A stretch of DNA of 6,838 nt, from contig DQFC01000043.1 in assembly GCA_003531665.1 (NCBI GenBank), forward strand, positions 47,236-54,073. Direction: 5' to 3'. Position 1 is the stretch's first letter. The number at the start of each line of letters is the position of its first letter. A program made the translations under genes and the position numbers. Positions 1 through 5,382 of the stretch are shown one piece after another. Source of the DNA: Candidatus Collierbacteria bacterium (GTDB taxonomy: Bacteria; Patescibacteriota; Microgenomatia; UBA1400; MFAQ01). The notes under the pieces are model-generated. The model did not search any database. It was given only the letters and a program-made list of their open reading frames with translations, and was not told the origin of the DNA.

Positions 1-111
1 ACCGAAACAGGCACCCAAATTACCGACTATAATGCGAAACTGATCCTGTATACCTGTCAGTTATGGAACTCCCCAATGCGCTTCTTCGTTTATGCCGACC
101 GGATCAATTAA
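1..111 (+). CDS. Sortase, C-terminal end only (partial)
   Basis: Frame 1 is open from the window edge to a TAA at 109-111 and gives 36 residues. The segment LILYTC followed by an Arg eight residues later matches the end of a sortase. The catalytic Cys of the TLxTC motif would be Cys19 of the fragment (codon 55-57) and the active-site Arg would be Arg27 (codon 79-81). The tail FFVYADRI looks like the last beta strand of the sortase barrel. Sortases are membrane-bound transpeptidases that cut surface proteins at an LPxTG-like signal and join them to the envelope. The catalytic His and the membrane anchor would lie upstream of the window, so the class (D or E looks likeliest) cannot be settled. 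No plus-strand terminator follows it. The call rests on one short motif with good spacing. Confidence 0.68.
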   Translation, partial: TETGTQITDYNAKLILYTCQLWNSPMRFFVYADRIN

Positions 112-165
112 TACCAGACAGCCACGCGATACACTCCACGATTCTCTAACTTTCGGCTAAGCCAT

Positions 166-199
166 AAAAAACGCTCCCCAACCTAATTGGTTGAGGAGC
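166..199 (-). terminator. Rho-independent terminator of the small membrane protein gene
   Basis: The arms at 173-183 and 189-199 (GCTCCCCAACC and GGTTGAGGAGC) pair at ten of eleven positions around a TAATT loop. On the minus strand the stem is followed by a six-T tract (166-171). On the plus strand both flanks are A-tracts, so it should work only for the minus-strand gene ending at 207. Confidence 0.85.
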
Positions 200-206
200 A
201 AAAAAA

Positions 207-362
207 CTACGGGGAGCAGGATTCGATGAGCTTGCATGCCCCCTGAATCCCCTCGGGTGAAACTAATTCTGCCAGGATTGGTCCAATGAAATAGACCGCG
301 ATCCCGATAAAAAGCGCCGCCAGACCAAGCGCCAACACCAACTTTGCGAAGAAAATCAGCAT
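207..362 (-). CDS. Small single-pass membrane protein (51 aa), unknown function
   Basis: I do not recognise this family. The 51-residue product has a short N-terminus (MLIFFAK), one hydrophobic helix at about residues 8-32, and a tail of about 19 residues with two cysteines (Cys43 and Cys49) that could form a disulfide if the tail is outside. An in-frame upstream ATG at 416 would add 18 residues. I reject it because a strong promoter (417-445) places the transcription start near 410, downstream of that ATG, while the ATG at 362 has a GGAGG four bases upstream. The gene has its own promoter, leader of about 48 nt and terminator, so it is a complete single-gene unit of about 245 nt. It is divergent from the L,D-transpeptidase and convergent with the sortase. 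A membrane-helper or toxin-like peptide are both possible, but nothing in the sequence decides this. Confidence 0.75.
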   Translation of the reverse strand: MLIFFAKLVLALGLAALFIGIAVYFIGPILAELVSPEGIQGACKLIESCSP

Positions 363-366
363 TATG

Positions 367-371
367 CCTCC
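367..371 (-). promoter_or_regulatory. Shine-Dalgarno site deciding the start at 362
   Basis: On the minus strand the sequence reads GGAGGCATAATG, so GGAGG lies four bases before the ATG at 362-360. The alternative ATG at 416 has no such site. This favours the 51-residue product. Confidence 0.8.
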
Positions 372-416
372 AAATTTGAAAAGGATGTGTGAGCTGTTAG
401 ACTCACGATAACCCAT

Positions 417-445
417 AGCATATCACACCAAGGCAAAATAGTCAA
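417..445 (-). promoter_or_regulatory. Extended -10 promoter for the small membrane protein
   Basis: On the minus strand there is a -35 TTGACT (445-440), a 17-bp spacer, and a -10 TATGCT (422-417). The TG of an extended -10 (425-424) sits one base upstream of the hexamer. The predicted transcription start is near 410, giving a leader of about 48 nt before the ATG at 362. Confidence 0.75.
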
Positions 446-514
446 GTGAACGTACTGTAGATTTTCGCCCTTGCTGTATCATATGAGACACCTACGTTCT
501 TTGAATTTATCTCC

Positions 515-520
515 AGGAGG
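515..520 (+). promoter_or_regulatory. Shine-Dalgarno site of the L,D-transpeptidase gene
   Basis: AGGAGG lies five bases before the ATG at 526, a near-ideal ribosome binding site that fixes this start. I see no convincing promoter in the rest of the 363-525 intergenic region. The best candidate, TTGCTG (471) with a TACGTT -10, is weak. Confidence 0.85.
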
Positions 521-525
521 TACTT

Positions 526-1302
526 ATGTCCCACCGTCTGAAAATTGTCCTGTCTATTATCTTATTGTTGGTCTTACTCCTGCTCACCCCCTTGTCAAAG
601 GGGAATGGGGGGATTTCCCCGACCCCCACCACTCCACTCCCCTCCACCCCCGTACCCACGGTTACCACCACACCATCGCCGACAACCATCACCCCAACTC
701 TTCCCGAACCAACAACTAATACCCCAGAACCAATAACTCCCCCAGCCCCCTCCGTTCCTCAGTTCTACACCGTTCTTCCCGGAGAAACTTTGTGGGAAAT
801 AGCTGGAAAATTGGGAATTAATATGGAAGATCTTGTGGTAGCCAATCACCTCACAGATGCAAATCTAATTTACGCTGGACAAGAGCTATATATTGGCACC
901 GTACCGATAATTGTACCCGAACCAACTATCTTAGAAGGCAAACAAATTATCGTCATCCTGTCCACTCAACGTGTTTATACCTTTGAAGACGGTATTCTTC
1001 TCAAAGAATTCATCGTCTCTACCGGTACATCGAACCACCCTACGGTCACAGGTGAATACGAAATTTACGAAAAACACGAGTTCGACGACATGAGCGGTGG
1101 CGTCAAAGGCATTGACTATTACTACCTGGCCGACGTTCCCTGGACGATGTATTTTCACAAAGGCTATGGCTTTCACGGTACCTATTGGCACAGCAACTTC
1201 GGCCACCCCATGAGCCATGGCTGTATAAACATGTACACCCCAGACGCAGAGTGGCTTTTCAAGTGGGCACCTATAGATACTCCCATCACAATTATTCCCT
1301 AA
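526..1302 (+). CDS. Membrane-anchored LysM + YkuD L,D-transpeptidase
   Basis: The 258-residue protein starts with a hydrophobic segment (residues 6-22) without a clear cleavage site, so it is probably a signal anchor. A Pro/Thr-rich linker follows (31-78). Next is a LysM peptidoglycan-binding domain (about 80-123, beginning FYTVLPGETLWEIAGKLG). A YkuD catalytic domain fills 138-258. The active-site signature is visible: His217 in HGTYW and the SHGCIN motif with catalytic Cys233 (codon 1222-1224). Such enzymes form 3-3 crosslinks or attach proteins to peptidoglycan, using tetrapeptide stems and acting outside the membrane. The D,D-carboxypeptidase at 3742-4503 could supply those stems. The start is set by a strong AGGAGG, and a terminator follows eight bases after the stop. 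The domain call is secure, but the exact reaction (crosslinking or protein attachment) is not. Confidence 0.95.
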   Translation: MSHRLKIVLSIILLLVLLLLTPLSKGNGGISPTPTTPLPSTPVPTVTTTPSPTTITPTLPEPTTNTPEPITPPAPSVPQFYTVLPGETLWEIAGKLGINMEDLVVANHLTDANLIYAGQELYIGTVPIIVPEPTILEGKQIIVILSTQRVYTFEDGILLKEFIVSTGTSNHPTVTGEYEIYEKHEFDDMSGGVKGIDYYYLADVPWTMYFHKGYGFHGTYWHSNFGHPMSHGCINMYTPDAEWLFKWAPIDTPITIIP

Positions 1303-1309
1303 ATCTATT

Positions 1310-1331
1310 CCCGCCACCAGGCGGGTTTTTT
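1310..1331 (+). terminator. Rho-independent terminator after the L,D-transpeptidase
   Basis: A perfect 6-bp stem (CCCGCC at 1310-1315, GGCGGG at 1320-1325) with an ACCA loop is followed by six Ts (1326-1331). It lies three bases from the stop of the convergent gene. On the minus strand no T-tract follows the stem, so it probably serves only the plus-strand gene. Confidence 0.88.
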
Positions 1332-1334
1332 AGA

Positions 1335-3698
1335 CTAAGGGATAAATGGCTTATACAATTTCGTGTACACTCTTACCGGATCAGGAGCATTGGTAAATAA
1401 ATCCTGTCTGTAAGAAAATTTCTCAGCAGGGGTATCGTTATTTGCCGCCCCCAAATTTCTAGAAAAATTCAGGCCTCCCCACCCGACAAACGACCCGTTC
1501 CCGAGAAACTGCACATCTGTCCCATCACACCCGGCAACACCATCGACATCTTTACACGGCACCCTTATTGTATCCGCCACATACCACCCATCCGCTCGAG
1601 TAACCCCTTGACCAAAGGTGATAGCCCCTTTGGCAATTATCATCAAAAATGCCCCATCAGGAACTACTATGTTACCAGTCACCCGGAAATCCCCATTTAC
1701 ATGGATAATTATTTTCTGAGACCCAGAGGGATTATAGTTAAATGCACTCACAGAAGAATCAGCCTTAAATATTTGATAACCCCTCCCTCCATCAACATAT
1801 GAGATAGGATCAGTTCCGTTCCAGCTGGTCACCGGAAATAGATTAAACCTGGTGTTATAGAATCCCCAGTCATAGATCAATCCATCATACGAACTCTGTT
1901 TTTCCCACCGCTTACCACTCACTTGAGCTCCAGGATTCGAACCAAGCATGTCTGCTGTCTTGGTGACTCCATAGCTGAGAAAACCCACCCTATTCCCGGC
2001 AGCAGTGTCAGGTAATATCAGAGACTGTTCTGTCGGAAGACTCGAAGGAATGTTGCTTCTTATTCCTTTTTCTCCATGAGCGTTACCACCCACCAACTGC
2101 CACCAGCCACCAAATACTCTGGTAAAGCCAAAGCTCATATTGTTCACCACCGAACACGGCTGAGTTAGACAGCTACTCGGATTATTTGGTACCACCGCCT
2201 GCGTTCCGGAACCAGAGCAGGTCAGCTTAGGAGTTGTCACATAAATGTCGCTCAAAAGATCAAAATTTAAATTATATGTCGCGTTCGGATAGACATTAAT
2301 TGAGAAGTTGCCATTCGCGTTTGTCCTTACTACCGACAACGGACTCCAAGGATGTGGCGCGGTATTGCTAGCATCCGTCATTCCAAAATCCCTAGAGGCT
2401 ATTTTGGTCCCGGCCGGAAGACCAATCAAATATCCTGTATTGGGATCAAATGATGGACAAATATCAATACTTGAAGCGTCAAACAATGTCCCTCGCACCA
2501 AACCCTGGCAGGTCTCAACCTTCGCGACCCCAGCGCAATCATCTGTTCCACAGGTCTCGGTGCATGTTCTGGTACGCTGATGGGTTACATTGCTACAAGC
2601 ACTCCATGCCGAAATATTTGCTCCTCCTTCTACACACAGACTTCTAATGTTGGATTCATTCGTCAACGCTCCATTATTCGCCCTCACAGACCAAGTCACA
2701 TAATTATCAGCCACCGTTGGTGTCCAGTTATAAAAGATATTTTGATTTCTGTCCAAATAGTTTACCAAGTTACATCCCGCCTGATTTCCACTCACACAGA
2801 CTTCATATTGATTATTTTGCACCGCACACGACGTCCCCCAGTTCGTAATCGCGTTCCACTCCAATCTAATAGCACTTCCTACTGTTACCTCAGTACCATT
2901 AACGGGTGAGGTTAGTACCGGTTTCGAAGGCGCAGAGCTAAAGCAGGGAGTTTTACAGCCGCATGTTTTACATACGCTTGTATGTTTGCACTGAACTATT
3001 TCTTCCCATCTGTCTACCACACAGTCAGTAGTTCTATTAAATGGCAAGCTAGAAACATGGACGTCATTAATCGTCCTACAAGAAAACGTATTCGGAGCCG
3101 GCACCATCTCTCCTCTATTATTCAGAACCCACCCCGCAATCCAGTAAGTATGCTGATAAGTTGTGTTACTACACGAAAAATTATCACCGTCAGCACAGCA
3201 ACCACAGTTCTTTTGGCAAGAAAGCTTTGTAAAATCTCCTCCACAGCTGACAGTCTTTTTAGAAGGAAAATATCTATCGCACTCTGTCGGATAGGTGACA
3301 CAGACATTCGTGGCGGGCGATTCGCAGGTGAGTACGCCATTCGGATATCCTACATCAGAGCACTTTGGAGCCACGTACGTACTTCCGCCGCCGCCACCAG
3401 TGCAACAGTCCAGATATACATTACTAGTTTTAATTTCACACGGACTCGCATTAAATGGGCACTCCCACTGGGTAAAGGGGTACTTGCAATCTCCATCACA
3501 AGTGTATTCCATATTATACCTACCCGGCACTACACATCCTCCGGCTCCACCGTCATAGACGCAGCCATTAATAAGAGAAATTGTCGATACCCCCTCACAT
3601 ACACTTCCAGTACCGCAAACACTGGCTGCCAACACAGGATTTCCGGCCCAAATTCCCAAAAAAGCCATCCATAACAGAAATACAAATGAGATCATCAC
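1335..3698 (-). CDS. Large secreted Cys-rich multidomain surface protein (787 aa)
   Basis: The start is a GTG at 3698 or the ATG at 3695; neither has a Shine-Dalgarno site. Residues 3-25 form a Sec-type signal peptide ending in VLAA. Residues 28-252 are very Cys-rich (27 cysteines, with clusters such as CQKNCGCC and CKTCGCKTPC). About 255-357 resembles a fibronectin type III-like beta domain (KPVLTSPVNGTEV at its start). Residues 361-399 resemble a thrombospondin type 1 repeat (WSAC, then QRTRTCTETCG). A beta-rich domain with a conserved-looking GTLFD start covers about 401-530. The last part (about 660-787) holds a repetitive beta segment (VNGDFRVTGNIVVPDGAF) and ends in KPFIP with no membrane helix or sorting signal. 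The role is probably a cell-surface or adhesive protein. It may be cotranscribed with the carboxypeptidase 43 nt upstream. I do not know a named family for the whole protein. Confidence 0.85.
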   Translation of the reverse strand: MMISFVFLLWMAFLGIWAGNPVLAASVCGTGSVCEGVSTISLINGCVYDGGAGGCVVPGRYNMEYTCDGDCKYPFTQWECPFNASPCEIKTSNVYLDCCTGGGGGSTYVAPKCSDVGYPNGVLTCESPATNVCVTYPTECDRYFPSKKTVSCGGDFTKLSCQKNCGCCADGDNFSCSNTTYQHTYWIAGWVLNNRGEMVPAPNTFSCRTINDVHVSSLPFNRTTDCVVDRWEEIVQCKHTSVCKTCGCKTPCFSSAPSKPVLTSPVNGTEVTVGSAIRLEWNAITNWGTSCAVQNNQYEVCVSGNQAGCNLVNYLDRNQNIFYNWTPTVADNYVTWSVRANNGALTNESNIRSLCVEGGANISAWSACSNVTHQRTRTCTETCGTDDCAGVAKVETCQGLVRGTLFDASSIDICPSFDPNTGYLIGLPAGTKIASRDFGMTDASNTAPHPWSPLSVVRTNANGNFSINVYPNATYNLNFDLLSDIYVTTPKLTCSGSGTQAVVPNNPSSCLTQPCSVVNNMSFGFTRVFGGWWQLVGGNAHGEKGIRSNIPSSLPTEQSLILPDTAAGNRVGFLSYGVTKTADMLGSNPGAQVSGKRWEKQSSYDGLIYDWGFYNTRFNLFPVTSWNGTDPISYVDGGRGYQIFKADSSVSAFNYNPSGSQKIIIHVNGDFRVTGNIVVPDGAFLMIIAKGAITFGQGVTRADGWYVADTIRVPCKDVDGVAGCDGTDVQFLGNGSFVGWGGLNFSRNLGAANNDTPAEKFSYRQDLFTNAPDPVRVYTKLYKPFIP

Positions 3699-3703
3699 AA
3701 CTA

Positions 3704-3712
3704 ATCATAATA
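3704..3712 (-). promoter_or_regulatory. Possible -10 region before the Cys-rich protein gene (weak)
   Basis: On the minus strand TATTATGAT (3712-3704) contains two overlapping -10-like hexamers, TATTAT and TATGAT, the latter ending eight bases before the ATG at 3695. I see no -35 match and no extended -10. If used, the transcript would be nearly leaderless; otherwise the gene depends on readthrough from the promoter at 4510-4538. Confidence 0.3.
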
Positions 3713-3741
3713 CAAAAACCATCTCTGCATACACGAAAACC

Positions 3742-4503
3742 TTAAGTGTATCTATAATATTTTTTATCCCACAAATCTTCCTGCCGCTTCTTCATGTATT
3801 GCATCTCTCTCATAAATTCGTAATACTCCAAATGAGGTTCCATCGACCTTCTTCTAAAGTGTTCCGCCGCAATATCTTCTCCTACATACATAAAGTGCCA
3901 GCTTTCCTCCGGAGTAAACAGCTTCTGGTTTACTCCTCCCAAAAAGCTTCTAACAAAACCGAATCGGTGGGCGTTCGTGTCTAGCCACTTTCCCTCAGGA
4001 GTGCTTTCAAATCCATTACCCTCATATGGCCTCGTACCATATGATTGGAAGTCTACCGCGAGACCGGTATGGTGTTGTGACTGACCTGGTGGGGCCACGT
4101 ATCCGCTAGGGACCCCATTTGTTTTCGATTTATCATATGCTTGAGCCTGCCAATCCAAATCCCGGAATCCACAATTTATTCTAAATCTCACACCGGCATT
4201 CAAAGACGCCATGGACAGAGCCATCAAGGGGTCCAAAACTGCCTCCTGTGCCAAAGCATAATCAGAGATTACCACTCCCGGCATATAGTCAATCAGTTTG
4301 ATCAAGTTGGGCTCTATCTCTTCATCAATCTCTTTTTGTGTAATTTTCTGATCCGGACCCACCATACCCCATCTTTTCACCTCAGGTGGCACCTCAATCT
4401 CCGGTCCAAAAAGTTCAATTCTTCCCAAAGGCATCATCAAACCCAAAAGTCCCAAACCGCTCAATTTAAGAAATTCTCTTCTACTAAGTTCTTTTTTCGG
4501 CAT
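3742..4503 (-). CDS. Tat-targeted D,D-carboxypeptidase, VanY-like peptidase M15B
   Basis: The 253-residue protein begins with a twin-arginine signal: SRREFLK at residues 7-13, then a hydrophobic stretch (14-25). The catalytic region carries the M15B/LAS signatures. RINCGFRD (108-115) is followed by SQHHTGLAVDF (142-152), where His144 and Asp151 fit the zinc ligands of SxHxxGxAxD. PEESWHFMYV (198-207) contains Glu200 as catalytic base and His203 as third zinc ligand. The family removes the terminal D-Ala from peptidoglycan pentapeptides outside the membrane, leaving tetrapeptides that L,D-transpeptidases need. The C-terminus (220-253) is charged and probably helical. The ATG at 4503 lies six bases after a -10 box and has no Shine-Dalgarno site, so the mRNA is probably leaderless. 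The Cys-rich protein gene follows after 43 nt and may share the transcript. The family call is firm; the exact substrate is inferred. Confidence 0.93.
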   Translation of the reverse strand: MPKKELSRREFLKLSGLGLLGLMMPLGRIELFGPEIEVPPEVKRWGMVGPDQKITQKEIDEEIEPNLIKLIDYMPGVVISDYALAQEAVLDPLMALSMASLNAGVRFRINCGFRDLDWQAQAYDKSKTNGVPSGYVAPPGQSQHHTGLAVDFQSYGTRPYEGNGFESTPEGKWLDTNAHRFGFVRSFLGGVNQKLFTPEESWHFMYVGEDIAAEHFRRRSMEPHLEYYEFMREMQYMKKRQEDLWDKKYYRYT

Positions 4504-4509
4504 TAGGGT

Positions 4510-4538
4510 ATTGTATCGAAACTAGCCTCATATGTCAA
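4510..4538 (-). promoter_or_regulatory. Promoter for the D,D-carboxypeptidase (leaderless start)
   Basis: On the minus strand a consensus -35 TTGACA (4538-4533), a 17-bp spacer and -10 TACAAT (4515-4510) are visible. Only ACCCTA (6 nt) separates the -10 from the ATG at 4503, so transcription should start at or within a base of the start codon. Confidence 0.85.
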
Positions 4539-4551
4539 CCTATAGGACCAC

Positions 4552-4570
4552 ATGTGTAATGATTACATAT
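4552..4570. promoter_or_regulatory. Palindrome in the divergent intergenic region, possible operator
   Basis: TGTAAT (4555-4560) and ATTACA (4562-4567) form a perfect inverted repeat around a single G at 4561, and the pairing resumes at the two outermost bases on each side. The core GTAATnATTAC has the 7-1-7 geometry of Fur-family boxes and is closest to the known Zur box. It lies upstream of the minus-strand -35 (4533-4538) and about 100 bp upstream of the thymidine kinase promoter. The 183-bp gap between 4504 and 4686 holds this site and the two promoters and no gene. Confidence 0.4.
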
Positions 4571-4670
4571 CAATTATTACCCAATATACACACCCATTAC
4601 TCACTCGGCAAAATAACTACAGGTCCAAAACATATCCGTCCAAGCAAAAATTATGTTTTTCTCGAACACT

Positions 4671-4679
4671 TGATATAAT
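4671..4679 (+). promoter_or_regulatory. Perfect extended -10 promoter of thymidine kinase (leaderless start)
   Basis: TGATATAAT is an exact extended -10 element (TGn plus TATAAT at 4674-4679). The -35 position (TTATGT at 4651-4656) is poor, as is usual with an extended -10. Seven bases (CACCCAA) separate it from the ATG at 4687, so the transcript should begin at or next to the start codon. Confidence 0.82.
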
Positions 4680-4686
4680 CACCCAA

Positions 4687-5382
4687 ATGCAGAGCTCCAC
4701 ATCATTGTCAGGTCAGAATCTATTTTCTTTTGTCGAAGAAAAAGCCACCTCTCTTTCCAATCTCCTGTACAAAAAAATTAAAAAGAGCCCCATAGAACAC
4801 GGTCATTTTTCAATTATTGTCGGAAGTAGTTGTTCCGGAAAATCACTCGCTCTTATCAAGCTTTATTGGTCCCTGAACAAAAAACCACCTGAGAACAAAC
4901 AGGTCATCTTTTGCCAGCCGATGGTGGACCGTAGAGATGTTGTCAAAGATTACATCAGATCTCGAACCAAAGAAGGGATACCCGCAATCAGCTTCAGTTC
5001 CAAGTCCCAAATCGAGAAAATTTTTCATGATTACGACGTTGTTATTGTGGACGAAATCCAGCTCACACCACACGATCTTCAAAGCTACTTTCTGAAAGAA
5101 CTGCACCTTTTCTTGGACAGAGGGGGTTTCTTTGTTTGCGCCGGTTTAGACTATAACAGTTTGGGCGGTGAGTTCATTTTTCCGGCCCTTCTCAAGACCC
5201 GTGCCCACAAGATTCATCACCTATATTCTCTTTGCAGTATGTGCGGTAAGCCGGCAGACCGATTCGATCAGCGCCTGATAAATGGCATACCGGCGAACGT
5301 CAACATGCCGGACTTCGTCGGCCCCACCGATTCTATTACCTATGAGCCCAGATGCAGTGATTGTTTAATAGTCAAAAAATAA
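4687..5382 (+). CDS. tdk: Thymidine kinase, type II (TK1 family)
   Basis: The enzyme phosphorylates thymidine (or deoxyuridine) to the 5'-monophosphate with ATP, in the cytoplasm, for pyrimidine salvage. In the 231-residue product the Walker A loop is GSSCSGKS (46-53). The Mg-binding and catalytic motif is VDEIQ (121-125), with Glu123 as the expected base. GLD (153-155) opens the region leading to the lasso loop, and the zinc site is formed by CSMC (183-186) and CSDC (223-226). The N-terminus is about 40 residues longer before the P-loop than in typical TK1 proteins. An in-frame ATG at 4552 would add 45 residues. I reject it because the promoter at 4671-4679 lies downstream of it and the added residues show no TK homology. 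The TAA directly abuts the ATG of the next gene, so the two are probably translationally coupled. Confidence 0.92.
   Translation: MQSSTSLSGQNLFSFVEEKATSLSNLLYKKIKKSPIEHGHFSIIVGSSCSGKSLALIKLYWSLNKKPPENKQVIFCQPMVDRRDVVKDYIRSRTKEGIPAISFSSKSQIEKIFHDYDVVIVDEIQLTPHDLQSYFLKELHLFLDRGGFFVCAGLDYNSLGGEFIFPALLKTRAHKIHHLYSLCSMCGKPADRFDQRLINGIPANVNMPDFVGPTDSITYEPRCSDCLIVKK

Noticed and set aside
363..416. Longer start (ATG at 416) for the small membrane protein
   Set aside because: The predicted transcription start (near 410) is downstream of this ATG, and the ATG at 362 has a GGAGG.
471..504. TTGCTG (471) with TACGTT as promoter of the L,D-transpeptidase gene
   Set aside because: Both boxes match consensus at only about three of six positions and the spacing is 16 bp, too weak to annotate.
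931..1317. A 128-codon minus-strand open frame opposite the L,D-transpeptidase
   Set aside because: It lies over the catalytic domain of a secure gene, crosses its terminator, and has no credible start signals.
2982..3674. A 230-codon plus-strand open frame opposite the Cys-rich protein gene
   Set aside because: It is antisense to a gene with a signal peptide and recognisable domains, has no ribosome binding site, and its translation shows no domain pattern.
3729..3751. Inverted repeat ATACAC/GTGTAT around the carboxypeptidase stop as a terminator
   Set aside because: The stem is six A/T-rich pairs with an 11-nt loop, and the T-run follows only after 10 nt, so it is unlikely to end transcription. 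Readthrough into the Cys-rich gene remains plausible.
4552..4686. Longer start (ATG at 4552) for thymidine kinase
   Set aside because: A perfect extended -10 lies between this ATG and the one at 4687, so the mRNA would not include it. The extra residues do not resemble the family.
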